A stretch of 64,000 bases of DNA from Heracleum sosnowskyi (taxonomy: Eukaryota > Streptophyta > Magnoliopsida > Apiales > Apiaceae), in assembly GCA_030848705.1 (NCBI GenBank), contig CM061235.1, positions 130,308,228 to 130,372,227 of the forward strand, given 5' to 3'. Under the pieces are notes generated by a model. That model did not search any database and was not told where the DNA came from. It saw only the letters and a list, made by a program, of their open reading frames with translations. Within the stretch, counting starts at the first letter, position 1; each line of letters opens with the position of its first letter. The translations under genes and the position numbers were made by a program. Below, one piece after another: positions 46,401 through 58,171 of the stretch.

Positions 46401-46563
46401 ATGTAATAAGTCAGAGATAGGGTGATTCCTGAACTTGTGGGCTGGAACCACTACTTGATGTATGGATTATAATGATTATGATATGTATTATATTTTGTGT
46501 GTTACAGATGATTATGGATCGTGGTGTCCTGAGTCTTCTGATAGTGGATTTGGGGGCGTCACA
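43401..46563 (+). repeat. Chromovirus 3' LTR
   Basis: 3163 bp. Lacks the 282 bp seen in the 5' LTR (junction at 45284/45285) and has 144 bp the 5' LTR lacks (about 46217-46360). Otherwise the two LTRs are very similar, including the GA and GT tracts (44086-44340, 44380-44530). Confidence 0.92.
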
Positions 46564-46568
46564 ATAAG

Positions 46569-46939
46569 ACTGTGTGGAGTAGCATAGAAAAGTATGGGTA
46601 GAGAGCACAAAGCCGAATGTAAAAACACTTAGGCTCTCTTCCATCATCTGTGTAAGCAGCTGGAGTTTGTTGAAAAACAAAACCAGAGAATTCTTCAATA
46701 TACACCTCAGGTGGTCTTTTTCCGAGAAACCCACCTCGAAAGTTTAAAAAGTTTGCTTGTCTCCAGCATGTCTTTTTAACTCGAAGAATTCATTTATTTT
46801 CATGGCTTGTTTCAATTCTTAGTTAATTTACCAACTCATATATTCATACTGTAAAAGGTTTGAAAAAGTTTTGTAAAATTAACTAGATCGTATTCATCCC
46901 CCCTTCTACCATCTAGGTTGCATTGTTCTGGGAATAAAA
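46569..46939 (+). repeat. Left LTR of the non-autonomous element, second part
   Basis: Continues the LTR after the chromovirus insertion; matches 53971-54341. Ends CTGGGAATAAAA, 2 bp before the PBS. Confidence 0.88.
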
Positions 46940-46941
46940 AT

Positions 46942-46953
46942 TGGTATCAGAGC
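46942..46953 (+). other. Primer binding site of the non-autonomous element
   Basis: TGGTATCAGAGC, complement of the initiator tRNA-Met 3' end, 2 bp past the left LTR. Confidence 0.88.
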
Positions 46954-47000
46954 AGGCTTCTAAAACATAAGAAGTTTAAAGATCAAAAGCAACTGCAACC

Positions 47001-48305
47001 ATGAAAAGAGGTGACAATGAAGAAGCTGGGAATGGGTTGTCAAACAAGGACCCAAAGTTGGTGTTTGCAGACTCTCTACCCAGAAAATGGATGCATATAT
47101 CTGTATCTACTCCTGAACCCAAAGATCTAAATCTTAGCAGAATGTTAAGTACTCTTGAGTTCTCAAATCTTGAGGCTATGCAGGATGCAAAGATTATCAG
47201 TAAAGAAGGAGAGACAGAAACAAGAGATGTGGTCATCTCCAACCAAGATTTGAAAGAAGAGGAGAGAACAGAAGCAGCAAGCTCAACATTCAAACTGAAG
47301 ATCTGTGAATGTATCAAGACCACAACAGACAAGGGCAAGGAAGGAACAACACTGGAAGATGAAGTCATTTTTGAGCGAAGGGTTTCAACTAAAGAGGGTT
47401 GTTCAACATCAACAAAGGGATCTATCAACCTTGCACCCACAACCTATGACAATCAAGAAGCAAGTTCAACCAGAAATTAGGTATTTTCTGTGAAGCCAAC
47501 TAAGCATGTTAAAGAAGTATGTTGCAGCACTGCAATGAGTTTATTTGATGAACTTGTTGTGCGTATTTCCTTTAACAATCTCATTGAAGAAAATGTCAGA
47601 CTCAAAGCAACTAATGTTATGCTTAGTGAGATAAATGCTATGTTGGAATCTCAAGTCTCTGAGTTTAAGGAAACACTTGTTGAAAGCATGAATGCCAAAA
47701 ATGAACTTGAGGCTGTCTTAAAAAGAGAAGTGGTTTTGAAAGAGCAGTTGAGAAAGGAACAAGAGGTTATTGCAAGATGGAATAATTCCAGTTACATTGT
47801 GTCCAACATTATCAAATCTCAAGGAATGAATACACTTTCTAAAGAGACCTGGAAGTGCAATAACAAGAAGCTGGAGGATGTGGAGACTGCTCCAAAGATG
47901 GTAAAACCATTTAGGAGTAATCAGACTCTAGAGAAACTGAGAAATATGGTTGGACCAAGCTTCAAGAATCAGGTTCAATCACTAAGAAGCAAAACCATCA
48001 AGGAAGAAGAGTCATATGCAGATGAAGAGGAAAGCATGAATGAAACAACAATGATTGACTGTAGTAGCAGCTACCCATCAGAAGAAAGTGCTTCCAGGAG
48101 GCCCTACATTCGATGTGGGAGAGTTAATCACTTGTATACTTCTTGCAGATTTGTTCATACAAGATCTACTCAACTGTCTATAACTGATATGCCTGTCATG
48201 CATCACATTTTTGCTCACAATGCTCGAGATTCAACAAGATATGCGAACATGCCATTTGTTCCCCATCCGTATTGGTATGAATTCAATATGCCTCAAATGT
48301 CATAG
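47001..48305 (+). pseudogene. Gag-like protein of the non-autonomous element
   Basis: One frame of 434 codons interrupted by a TAG at 47478-47480. Starts MKRGDNEEAGNGLSNKDPKL, 48 bp after the PBS. Middle has a coiled-coil (NLIEENVRLKATNVMLSEIN, VLKEQLRKEQEVIARW). Near the C-terminus RPYIRCGRVNHLYTSCRF is a CCHC knuckle with Tyr for the first Cys. Resembles SIRE-type gag in layout. No pol follows. Confidence 0.75.
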
Positions 48306-51300
48306 AGCATGCCTGACTTGAATGATTTGTATGCTCAAACATTTCCTTGCCGAGCATCAAATTTTGATATTCTTGAACAACATGTGAATGCTAAAGCTCA
48401 AAGCTCAGAAAGAGAAGATGACAGTCATAAAAGCTAAAAAGCCAAAGCTCAAGGAAACTTGGGTACCTAAGCCAGCTTGATTTGGTTTTGAAAGTGTGTA
48501 GGAGGAAGATACAGGAGCTCTAGATTCCTACTAGAGTTTCTGTCATGTTCACTAATTGCTCAAAGGAACGTAGCCCCTCTACTGATAAGTAGAGATGATA
48601 TTTGTAGTCATGATTAAGTAATGAAGCATGACTTTGGCAAACAATATCATCAGTTAGGGTTGAAGCACTAGTTGATGGATATAAGCATAACTTGCTATGT
48701 ATCTATCAAGCATGTGACAAAGGAAACTTTGTATTTGTAGCCTGCATTGTCCATCAATGGAAAGACAATGAAGTGGTAAACACTGGACACTTGATAGAAA
48801 AGTGTATGTAGCTGATTTGTCTACTACCTTGGAGGATTGCATGTTTTTGACCTCTTTGTGACAAGGCAAAATCAGGATAATTGTAGCCAGTGAATAAGAA
48901 GCTGTTTGAGTCGTGATTAGAGGAACCCCAAGTTTTGCCAAGGATGGGTTAAAAGGATGCATGCCATTAAGGGAAGCAATAGAAGACCTCTATCAAGAAC
49001 AAGACAGATCACACATTTGATAAACTCCTTCAGCCACTGCACATGAAATCTCGCCAAAGAATTTAGCTCAAGAATTCAGTGTGAAGAGATCTTATGAAAC
49101 AAATGACAAAATCTGCAGAGACTTTGCTTGGAAAATCAGGATAACTATTTGAGATCTGGAAAGTTGTGGCTGGTGCTACTTGTTGTAGCCAAAATGTTTT
49201 CTTGATCATTCAAGCACCTGAAGGAGGGATCATCAAATTTTGTGTACAAGTGTAGCCAATAGTCTTCTCTTTTCACATTCCTTAGCCAAGGAAGTAATAG
49301 AAGCTTAGCTAAAGGAGATAAGGGAATCTGTGTGGAAAATTACTTGAAAAACGTCAAGTCCATGATCGAATACTTAATATTTTACAATCATTAAGTTTAA
49401 CTGACGTCTGGACAAATATTTTCAAGTAGTTCATGAGTGGAAGAAAAGATCTTTGCTAAGAGGAAGTAGAGATGTAGCTGAGAGTGTGGTTTCCTCTACA
49501 TGTTTGTCGGATTGTCTTTCATAAGAGATGACACTCAAGTATAGTGGAAAGTAAGCAGCCATCCATGGTATCTCATGTTCTTCTCTGAAAGGTTTTCTGC
49601 ATGGAACATCTACTCAGGGGGAGCATTTCTCAGAAAGTGTTAATCTACTTCTGCAACTTCAAGAAGACATCCTGTCAAAGATCGGATCTTTTATCTACTC
49701 AGAAACCCAGGATGGGTGTGCAACTCATAAAGAGTCCATGTAGCTGGAAAAGCCCACAAGGCTTTAAGTCAATGAATCAACACTGTTATGGAGTCTATAC
49801 AGGTTGTTTCTAAAGATGCCAGATAAATCAAGCTTATTGATGAGAGATTTTCTGGAATTCTTAGATTTAAGTTTGAAGTGGAAGGTGGTTTTGGTATGAA
49901 GAAGATGATGATTATGTGGATGGATCGGTATCTCCATGGGTTTTCACCTAGACTATGAATGATTCAAGTCCAAATGAGTCATCCATAGAAAGGATAAGTG
50001 GAGCATCTGATTGGAAGCCAAAATGGAGCATCCGTAGGAAGCCAGAATGGAGCATCCGTAGGAAGCAAAAGTGAAGCATCCGTAGGTGGATCACAACTCT
50101 GAGTTATCACCCCAATGAACTTAGGGGGAGTTTCTCTGAGTTAAAATTCAACCTCACATAATCATACTGATGAGAACATTATTACATCTTCAAGACCTGC
50201 ACCTACCATAAGGAGCTTATTCCAAAGATCCAGAAGAAAGTTCTCTTGAAGACAATTATGGGGTTGAAGGAATAAGGTGTTCACTTGGATCAAGGCAAGA
50301 TCTTCCAGCTTCCACAAATCTGCATGTCTACTTCCTGGACATCCAATCTTTCTCCTTGAGTTAAAGTCATGGTTAAAGAAATGAGTGGAACATCTGCCTC
50401 GCGAATCTTTAAATCTATTGTGCTAAGATTAGGTTCTTCAAAGTTTTTCTCTAAAGGGGATTCTGTGTTGGACAGTGCAGTGGAAATACCTTTTGATCCA
50501 AGTGTGACTCGTGAAGAAGACATCAGTACCAAGCCGCTTATCAAACATCCTCCTCATAATGGTAAGTAAATGAGGTACGAACAAATTTCAATACTTTTCT
50601 TGATGTCTTTTGTGAAGCCAGTGTTTAAATGACCTTCTTGAAAACTAAGTTTTCCAGAAGGAGTAAAAAAAATTTCTAAGTCAAAATTTACTTTACTGAT
50701 GGATATCCTTATCCGCAGAAAGTCATTCATAACACTGGATTTGTTTCTTTGCTTTGTCTATGGATACTGACTATCCGTAGACAAATTTTCTACATCTATG
50801 GATACTACTTTTGCTCCTCTACGAATAGTGCAAAGAGACAGTGTCTATATTTGTGGAAAATTATAATCTAAATCTCAGCCTCTGAAAGTCATATATCCTT
50901 AGCTGAGATACGTGTAGTTTACATAATATCTAGCATCACTGATCATTAACTTTGTTGCTAAGCTGTAAGGCTCATGCAAAGAAGTTCTGAGGAGATAAGT
51001 GAGTATTCTTCTAAGAATTCTCATACCAATTATTAATATCACTGAATTAAATACCTTGGTAGGAAATTTGTGTTTTGAAAAGATAATTGGTGATCTCCCT
51101 CATGACTAAGTAACAGAATGCTAGAAATTATGTTAACCACCTGTTTATGTACTAGTACCTTAACTTTTCTTGGAATCTTTGTGGTATCTCAAAAGATTAT
51201 CATTCATTCAGTAATTGATAATCCAAGAGATACTTGCTATGCTCTAATTGGTTGTCTAGATGTTGATACTTGCTCGATAAATTCCTAATCAAGAAGACAT

Positions 51301-52319
51301 ATCACAATGAATGCTAACCCCAAGGAAGTAAGTTCGGGTCTAGCTCAGGAGAAATGTTTAGCTTAAAGTTAAATCAAAAGAATGCAGCTAAAGCATTTAA
51401 ACATTTCTCAAAGGAGTCAAGTACATGAACCTCATGCATCATGCTATTGGAAGAAGTGATGTGCATGTTGTAGTGGAACTACCCTGTGTTCCAAGGGAAC
51501 AACATTTAACCAGATATCTTGCCAAAGCTTTCAATACAGCAACTCACTTGAGTTGATAAATGAAGTTTGGTAGGTAATGATTTCTTATTCTCTTACATAT
51601 CTGTTTTAAATGCATGCAGCCAGTGATTTCAGTCTCTGGAAATTTTTGTTTATTTTATGTGTTTACTTGTTTGTTTTGTTTTAGTTATCATGACATGTCA
51701 ATACAATTGAATGATGCTATGTACTAAGTGAAGCCGTCCAGAAATGATCTTCTGAGTAATATTCAATGAGATAGCAAGCTACTTTTCTCACTGATATTAA
51801 ATAGTTGATCATCTCTAGACATTAACTAGCTAAGTGCATTGCTGTTCTTTGAATTTTCATGGACAAACATTCAGGGATATCATTTGTCAAATGTCATACA
51901 TTTAATAAATGATGTCAGCTGAATAAGTGTCTCGAGAATTCAAATAACTTACTTGTTGCATTATTTAAAAAGTATTTATATTCTTTATTTTGTTTGTTTT
52001 GTCTAAAGATTTTAGCTTAAAATTATTTAGTTGAACATATATATATAACCAACTATTTAGTTTTATTCCTAATTCTATTCAAAATATTTGCGTCATGATA
52101 ATTTTTGTAATCTGAGATGAGACACATTTTTTCACTCTAGGAATTCGAGTAGTCTCTTCATTTACACTAGAGCGTTTTAATGCATGTCCTTTCAGCTTTC
52201 CTAACCCCCGTTTAACCCTAGTTAGACACAAGGGTTATCTTGTAGCCCCCTCTCTATTTAAAGGCTCAATAGAATCTCATCGTCTCATCGTCATCTTTTT
52301 AAAATAATAAATACTCAAA
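48306..52319 (+). other. Pol-less interior of the non-autonomous element
   Basis: 4 kb with no ORF above about 85 codons and no pol motif in any frame that I can see. Contains phrases like GAGCATCCGTAGGAAGCC repeated three times (50000-50090) and further ATCCGTAG/CTATGGATA motifs (50700-50820). May be decayed pol or replacement sequence. Confidence 0.6.
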
Positions 52320-52541
52320 ATGGTTCCTGGTACTCTCGATATCTCTCCTGAAGAGTACCACCAACTATCTCGAGTCAGCAAGATCCTTCTCCTACAGGAG
52401 AAGGTTGAGCAGCTCCTCCAAGAGGAGAGGGATGAGGTGGACGTGATGAGGGCAGCACTGGTCGCCCTGACAGCCCGTAACAGGCGTCGAGGTCCTGGAG
52501 GAGGCCCTAATGGAGCTCCTGGAGGAGTAGCAGCAGCTTAG
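52320..52541 (+). CDS. Small ORF before the polypurine tract
   Basis: 73 codons: MVPGTLDISPEEYHQLSRVS, a heptad-like helix (KILLLQEKVEQLLQEERDEV) and a Gly/Pro/Arg-rich tail. More GC-rich than its surroundings and ends 63 bp before the LTR. It may be a small accessory protein or the remnant of a 3' ORF; unrecognised. Confidence 0.45.
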   Translation: MVPGTLDISPEEYHQLSRVSKILLLQEKVEQLLQEERDEVDVMRAALVALTARNRRRGPGGGPNGAPGGVAAA

Positions 52542-52581
52542 CTGTTGTTTAGCTGCTTCTCCGGTTGAGAGGGCAGGGACC

Positions 52582-52604
52582 TAGTTGGGGGGAGGGGTCT
52601 GGAA
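52582..52604 (+). other. Polypurine tract of the non-autonomous element
   Basis: Purine-rich run TTGGGGGGAGGGGTCTGGAA directly before the right LTR start TGTTTTGACC. Confidence 0.8.
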
Positions 52605-54341
52605 TGTTTTGACCGATTTGGAATGATGATAACAAAATGCTCAAGACAAGAATTTGATTTTGACACTGAAGCTGAATGTCAGAAAGCTAGTTCTCAAAAG
52701 ATGATAAATCAGGAAGCTAACTAGAAGGCAGTTTATCTATCCAAGGTCTAAAAACCACATCAAATGATTGGAGGATATTCTGTCATCAAGTTAGGAAGCA
52801 ATTCAGAAGCAAGCCAACGTACGTCTAATCAAGCACCAAGTGTTTCAGTGGTAAGTCTGCATGTTCAACTTAGTAATGATGAATCAATAAAGATGACAAA
52901 ATGTTTTATCTAAAGATGAAGCTAAGTTTATTCATTCTACGGATCAAGCTATGAAATCTCATTTCATCTACGGATACAAGCTGAAAACATCATATGCCAT
53001 CAACGGATAGAAGCTGAGGACGTCTTATCTCATCAACGGATAGAAGCTAGGAACATCTTATCTCATCTACGGATAAAAGCAGGGGACATCATATCTACGG
53101 ATAAAAGTTGAAGGAAGTTGATCATCAGAAACAGCTAATGATGTCATGATTTATCTATGGATGTGGTTAAGGAGGTTATGGTCTATCTATGGATGCAGTC
53201 AAGAATGTCATGTCTCATCTATGGATACAGTTATGGAATATTACTTCTATGGATATTCTGAGATTACCTTTCTACAAATAATTGATGTAAAATGGTAGTC
53301 TATGGATATGGAATTAATACGCCTACTGATGTTCATCTCATTCAACATGGAAAACAAATCTATGTAACGGAATCTTTTGGAGGTTTCTTTATTTAGCAGG
53401 ATGAATGGAGGACAGTCTCAGAGATTATAATTACACACCCGTGACTAAAAGATGCTGGATGATGACACAATGGATGTATGGAATAGGGAGTCAAAATTGT
53501 AAATATTCGAAGGCTCAAATTCCTACAGGTGAAATGTGAAGTGATCTATTGTCTCTTATGTCTCGATGGATAAATAAGAGTTAAGGTAGCTACCTAGAAG
53601 TTTAACTTCTAACTGGACACAGAGGAAAAGCTTGACAAGCGTGAAGACCTATTTGTAGTACTACATGTTCACTTATCTCAGCTGATAGTGACTTGACAGT
53701 CGGGTAACCAAGGAGAGGTCTCTTTCATGCAGATGTCACATGGGCTTGGAAGTTAGGTCAATTGCATGGACTTAGTAATTTTTGAAGAGAGCAGCACACT
53801 CAATCAGAAAACACCATTTGGGATTATACAAGTTTATCTTTGATGCCAGCCAAGGAATTTGCCGAATAGGATAGTTTCTGAGACGAGCATGTGAACAAGC
53901 AGAACCAAAAAAATGTAATATTTTATTATGTTGTAGGTTTTGTTTGTAACACACAGTCGATGTATATAAGACTGTGTGGAGTAGCATAGAAAGTATGTAT
54001 AGAGAGCACAATGCCGAATGTAAAAACACTTAGGCTCTCTTCCATCATCTGTGTAAACAGCTGGAGTTTGTTGAAAAACAAAATCAGAGAATTCTTCAAT
54101 ATACACCTCAGGTGGGTTTTTTCCGAGAAACCCACCTGAAAAGTTTAAAAAGTTTGCTTGTCTCCTGCATGTCTTTTTAACTCGAAGAATTCATTTATGT
54201 TCATGGCTTGTTTCAATTCTTAGTTAATTTACCAACTCATATATTCATACCTTAAAAGGTTTGAAATTTTTTTGTAAAATTAACTAGATTGTATTCAACC
54301 CCCTCTTCTACAATCTAGGTTGTATTGTTCTGGGAATAACA
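52605..54341 (+). repeat. Right LTR of the non-autonomous element
   Basis: 1737 bp, uninterrupted counterpart of the split left LTR (1744 bp without the chromovirus). Keeps the empty chromovirus target GTATATAAGACTGTGTGG. Confidence 0.92.
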
Positions 54342-54500
54342 GGATTATATTCGGTTAAATTTTCGATTCAGATAATTTTTGAATCAATTTAAATCAATTT
54401 TCGAATCATTATCAAATTAGCTAATTCAGATACGAAATCGAATTCAATTCTATGAATTTCGGTTCAATTATTCGGATCTACACCATTTTACTTATGAACT
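54342..54500 (-). mobile_element. Decayed hAT-like element, right part
   Basis: Continues the element left at 32090: ATTCGGTTAAATTTTCGATTCAG... through GAATTTCGGTTCAATTATTCGGATCT matches the reversed hAT-like element at 58172-58874. Its terminal repeat has decayed, so the exact end is unclear. Confidence 0.7.
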
Positions 54501-54709
54501 ATAAAGTAATTGATTAGTGTTGCACCGGTTAGTGGGCTTCCTTTTTCTGAGTAAAATTTTTTGGTCAAAATGGACGGGGTATAGTCATACCAATTTAGCT
54601 ATTAGGATCTTTTTTTAACGGGAATGAAATGGACAACATAGGGCTACTGACAGGGCATCTCTGAGAAGAGCGTTAGAGCATGAGCATTTTTATACGCTCT
54701 TTAAACAAA

Positions 54710-55196
54710 TCTATACTATTATATTAAAGACGAAACATTAAAAGTTTTTGTAGTCGGTTTGTAATATGGTCCTCCATAGTTTGGTCATCTAATCTCTAAC
54801 CCTTATATCTTTTAAATTAAATTAATGAGAGTCATTGGATATAATACTAAATATTTTTTGGTATGTTGTGATTTTACTTAATTGTCCTTACTTAATTGTA
54901 CTTCGTGTTTTTACTTAATTACCCTTTCTTATTTATAAAAAATATTATTAAATAATAATATTATCTATTTATAATCAACTACCTTTTACGCCTAAGATAT
55001 ATTACTTTTTTTATTTTTTCTGAAAAATTCCCTTACTCTTTCAAAAATATCACGGGCAATTACCTTTTTTAACTAAAACATATAAGCTTTTTATTTTTGC
55101 TTAATAAAACCTCTCTTTTTCCAAAAATATCACAGACAGTTTCATTTATTAAAATAAAATAATCAAATAATAATTATTAATAACTAACCAATTTTA

Positions 55197-55261
<65 letters not shown>

Positions 55262-56426
55262 TAGCCTATAACCCGTGTAAGGCTCGGGTCTTAAAAAATG
55301 ATAAACAAAAAAATTTAATGTGAACGAAAAATATTAAAATAAAAGTCAAAATTAATATGATAAATTATAAAATGAGAAACTTAAATATTAATTGAAACAT
55401 AAAAAAAAAAAATATATGGGGCTGAAAAAGATAATGAGGTATTATTAATATTATTTTTAAAAAAAATAATATTAATAATAATGACATATAGAAAAGCTAA
55501 CATATTTTAATTAAAAAAAGTAATTGTCCGTGATATTTGTAGAAGTGTTTTAATTATATTAATTGTATTTATTAAAAAAATACGTTGACATGTTAAAATA
55601 AGTAAGTTTTTTTGATAAGGACAAATCGAAAAACTAATATGTTTTAATTAAAAAAAAGTAAATGCCCGTAATATTTTTAGATGTGTTTTAATTATATTAA
55701 TTGTATTTGTTAAAAAAATGTGTTGACTTTTTAAAATATGTAAGTTTTTTTAAATAATTAAAAGTATTAAAAATAGGTTTTAAAATATATAAGTAAGGGT
55801 TGTACTTGATATTTTTGGAAAAGAGAAATTTTAATGATAACAAATAAAAAAGGTAATATATTTTAATTTTCCGCGGAAAAAAAAGTAGATTTTGTTAGAA
55901 AAAATGTTGTAACTATAAAAGGCAATCAGCTAGTTACTATTTTATATTTTATTTTTAACTTAAACAAATAATAGTCTAAAAATGACATGTGCAACATATA
56001 TATATAAAGGTAATATAATCTTATATAATTATAAATAAATAACTAATTGCCTTTTTAAGTAAATTATCTTTTTTATATTTTCTAACTAAAAAATATCACG
56101 GGTAACATATACATGTTGATAATATTATTATATTAAACTTATAAAATCCATGTTTATTATAATTTTTTAAAAATTTCAAAATAAATAAAAACTGTTACAT
56201 CTATTATTTCAAAACATTTTCTAATTTAATATCTAAAATACTACTAAAGGTCACTTCAACAATATATTAAATTTAAATATTTCTATTGTTAGATATATAA
56301 ATCCAATTATATATATATATATATATATATATTAAAGTTTTATCAAATCATATATAATTACAAAAATTTAAATAAAAAATAAAAAAATATTAAAGAAGAC
56401 TGTGCATCGCACGGGATATAAGTCAG
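54710..56426 (+). mobile_element. Non-autonomous Helitron with a nested second Helitron end
   Basis: Begins TCTATACTATTATATTAAAG after an A; ends after hairpin GTGCATCGCAC (56402-56412) and GGGATATAAGTCAG before a T (a CTAG-like end, mutated). Inside, a (TA)30 tract (55201-55260) is followed by CTAGCCTATAACCCGTG, the 3' end of a minus-strand Helitron that extends right with the same AT-rich units as 20770-21250. Confidence 0.65.
55201..55260. repeat. (TA)30 microsatellite
   Basis: Sixty bases of pure TA, directly against the terminal CTAG of a minus-strand Helitron end. Confidence 0.97.
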
Positions 56427-56956
56427 TTCTTAAATTAAAACAGATTAGGACAAAAAATGAAGTTTCAATAAAATTTTAATAATTCTTAAAAATTTTAAGA
56501 GCCTTTTCTTTCTTTTCTCTTTTAAAAGTCATTACATATCTCTTAACTTTTTTTTATTAACAAAATATTTACTTGTTTTGACAAAAAAAAACATAATATT
56601 CACTTGTACATTTTTGAATTCAAATCTTTGTATTAGTACAATTTGAAATATAAATAATGTATTATTTAAGTGGCAAAATAAATATTATTGTTGAAGTTCA
56701 CACAAAAATTTATGTACTAATTGATAAGATTTCAGATTATATTTAAAAACAAATTATATTTATGTTCTCGAGTGCCTCTTTATTAGAGTAAAATTGTAAT
56801 AGTTTTCTTGAGTAGCATTTTTCACGGAGTGCTAATTTCACCATCCTTTAAAAGTGCTAACTTTCACATAATTAAAAATATTTATATGATATATATTTTT
56901 TTTTTCCTTCGTATCATTTTTAGCAATGTTTTCAAATACAGTTGTATATTATAATG
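56427..56956. other. AT-rich spacer before the LTR array
   Basis: No gene or recognisable element seen. The last five bases (TAATG, 56952-56956) are the candidate target duplication of the LTR array; the partner lies beyond the window. Confidence 0.5.
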
Positions 56957-57665
56957 TGTTGTTGGAGGAATTTCGTAACAACCCAAATCGGAGGTTGCTG
57001 GAATAACGAATTATGAAAATAGAGAGATTTGAGATTTTTGGATGTTTGGGGGCTGAGCTCGTATGATGACTCCTCAGAAATTGAATAGAGAATGCGTTCT
57101 TTCTCTTCCTCTTTCCCGAGTGTCAATTGTCGTGTACCACTGTACCACTATACCATACAAGGTGCCTACGTACCCATTTATATAGGGATCAAGCCTCACG
57201 TAGTTCTTGGAAAACAAGTCATTGGATAAGTTCATTCAGTCCAATCCCATAAGATAGTCAAGATTTATGTTCCCATAAACAGCTCAAGGATTATCAATCC
57301 ACCTCAAGTTCCCATAAATAGTCCAAGGATTATCAATCCTCTTCAAGTTCCCATAAATAGTTCAAGGATTATCAATCCTCTTCAAGTTCCCATAAATAGT
57401 TCAAGGATTATCAATCCTCTTCAAGTTCCCATAAATAGTCCGGTCTTCACACGTTTTCCTACAATCTCGCGGCATCTCCGCATTTCTTTCCATGATTTGA
57501 AGAATATCGTTTGAAGATATTTTCCGTTATTCGTTGATTGAGATTGATTCTTTCCTCATTTCAGAGAGAGGATATTGCTTATTGGTTAAGCAATTAATTA
57601 TTAATCTGAATTAATAATTATTAAATGGAGAAATTTGGACTATGCCAAAACGTGGCATAACAACA
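56957..57665 (-). repeat. Array LTR 1
   Basis: Ends TGTTGTT...AACAACA. Contains about 4.3 copies of a 39-bp repeat (GTTCCCATAAATAG-TCAAGG..., starts at 57269, 57308, 57347, 57386, 57425) and a stretch at 57441-57500 shared with the internal 88-bp repeats. Confidence 0.85.
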
Positions 57666-57881
57666 AGCCCCCAGTTCTTCAATGTAGCTTGCTACAGTGG
57701 AGAACTAAAAATCTTCGAGCTTCCAAATTTCTTCGGTCGCTTAGAGTTTTGTATATAATCCGAATCGGCGTACACGCTGTTCAAGTGTCATTGCCCACAT
57801 AAGGATGTGTTTTCGTTCATCCGCGAGCCCCCGAGCTGAGACTTTAATAAGATACCCAATTTCAAATGTCAGGATTTCAGC

Positions 57882-58145
57882 CCATATCACATCCGGTCCC
57901 ATACGTTTCCCTACAATCTCGCGGCATCTCCGCATTTCTTCCCGTGATTGTAGGAATGTCTCGTGCCAACCATATCACGTCCGGTCCCACACGTTTTCCT
58001 GTAATCTCGCGGCATCTCCGCATTTCTTCCCCTGATTGTAGGAATGTCACGTGCCAACCATATCACGTCCGCTCCCACACGTTTCCCTATAATCTCGCGG
58101 CATCTCCGCATTTCTTCCCGTGATTGTAGGAATGTCCCGTGACAA
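57882..58145. repeat. 88-bp tandem repeat, three units
   Basis: Units start at 57882, 57970 and 58058 with CCATATCAC(A/G)TCC and contain AATCTCGCGGCATCTCCGCA. Recur in the next two array units at 60542-60805 and 63202-63465. Confidence 0.93.
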
Positions 58146-58171
58146 TCAAGAAATATCCATCTACCAATGGG

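Larger units (their letters stand above)
33464..46563 (+). mobile_element. Ty3/gypsy chromovirus (Tekay/Del-like), degenerate
   Basis: Complete LTR to LTR: 5' LTR 33464-36760, PBS 36765-36776, extra ORF 36992-38017, gag 38735-39571, protease-RT-RNase H 39609-42194, integrase plus chromodomain 42152-43363, PPT 43388-43400, 3' LTR 43401-46563. Target duplication ATAAG at 33459-33463 and 46564-46568. The empty site GTATATAAGACTGTGTGG survives in the sister LTR near 53958-53977. PR-RT-RH-IN order defines gypsy; the GPY/F module and C-terminal chromodomain define a chromovirus. Coding is broken at four places, so the element is inactive. Confidence 0.93.
32091..54341 (+). mobile_element. Non-autonomous LTR retrotransposon (SIRE-like) carrying a nested chromovirus
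   Basis: LTRs at 32091-33463 plus 46569-46939 (split by the chromovirus) and 52605-54341; both start TGTT...GACCGATTTGGAATG and end CTGGGAATAA-A. Flanks AGATT (32086-32090) and GGATT (54342-54346) are a 5-bp duplication with one difference. PBS TGGTATCAGAGC at 46942-46953 (tRNA-Met), polypurine tract before 52605. The 5.7-kb interior has one gag-like frame but no protease, integrase or RT that I can see, so it depends on a partner element. Confidence 0.85.

Noticed and set aside
50290..50569. 84-codon minus and 66-codon plus ORFs in the pol-less interior
   Set aside because: Overlapping on opposite strands with no recognisable pol or gag motif; not supported as genes.
57269..57440. 39-bp direct repeats that could suggest a CRISPR-like array
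   Set aside because: Repeats abut without unique spacers and lie within a plant LTR; simple tandem repeat.
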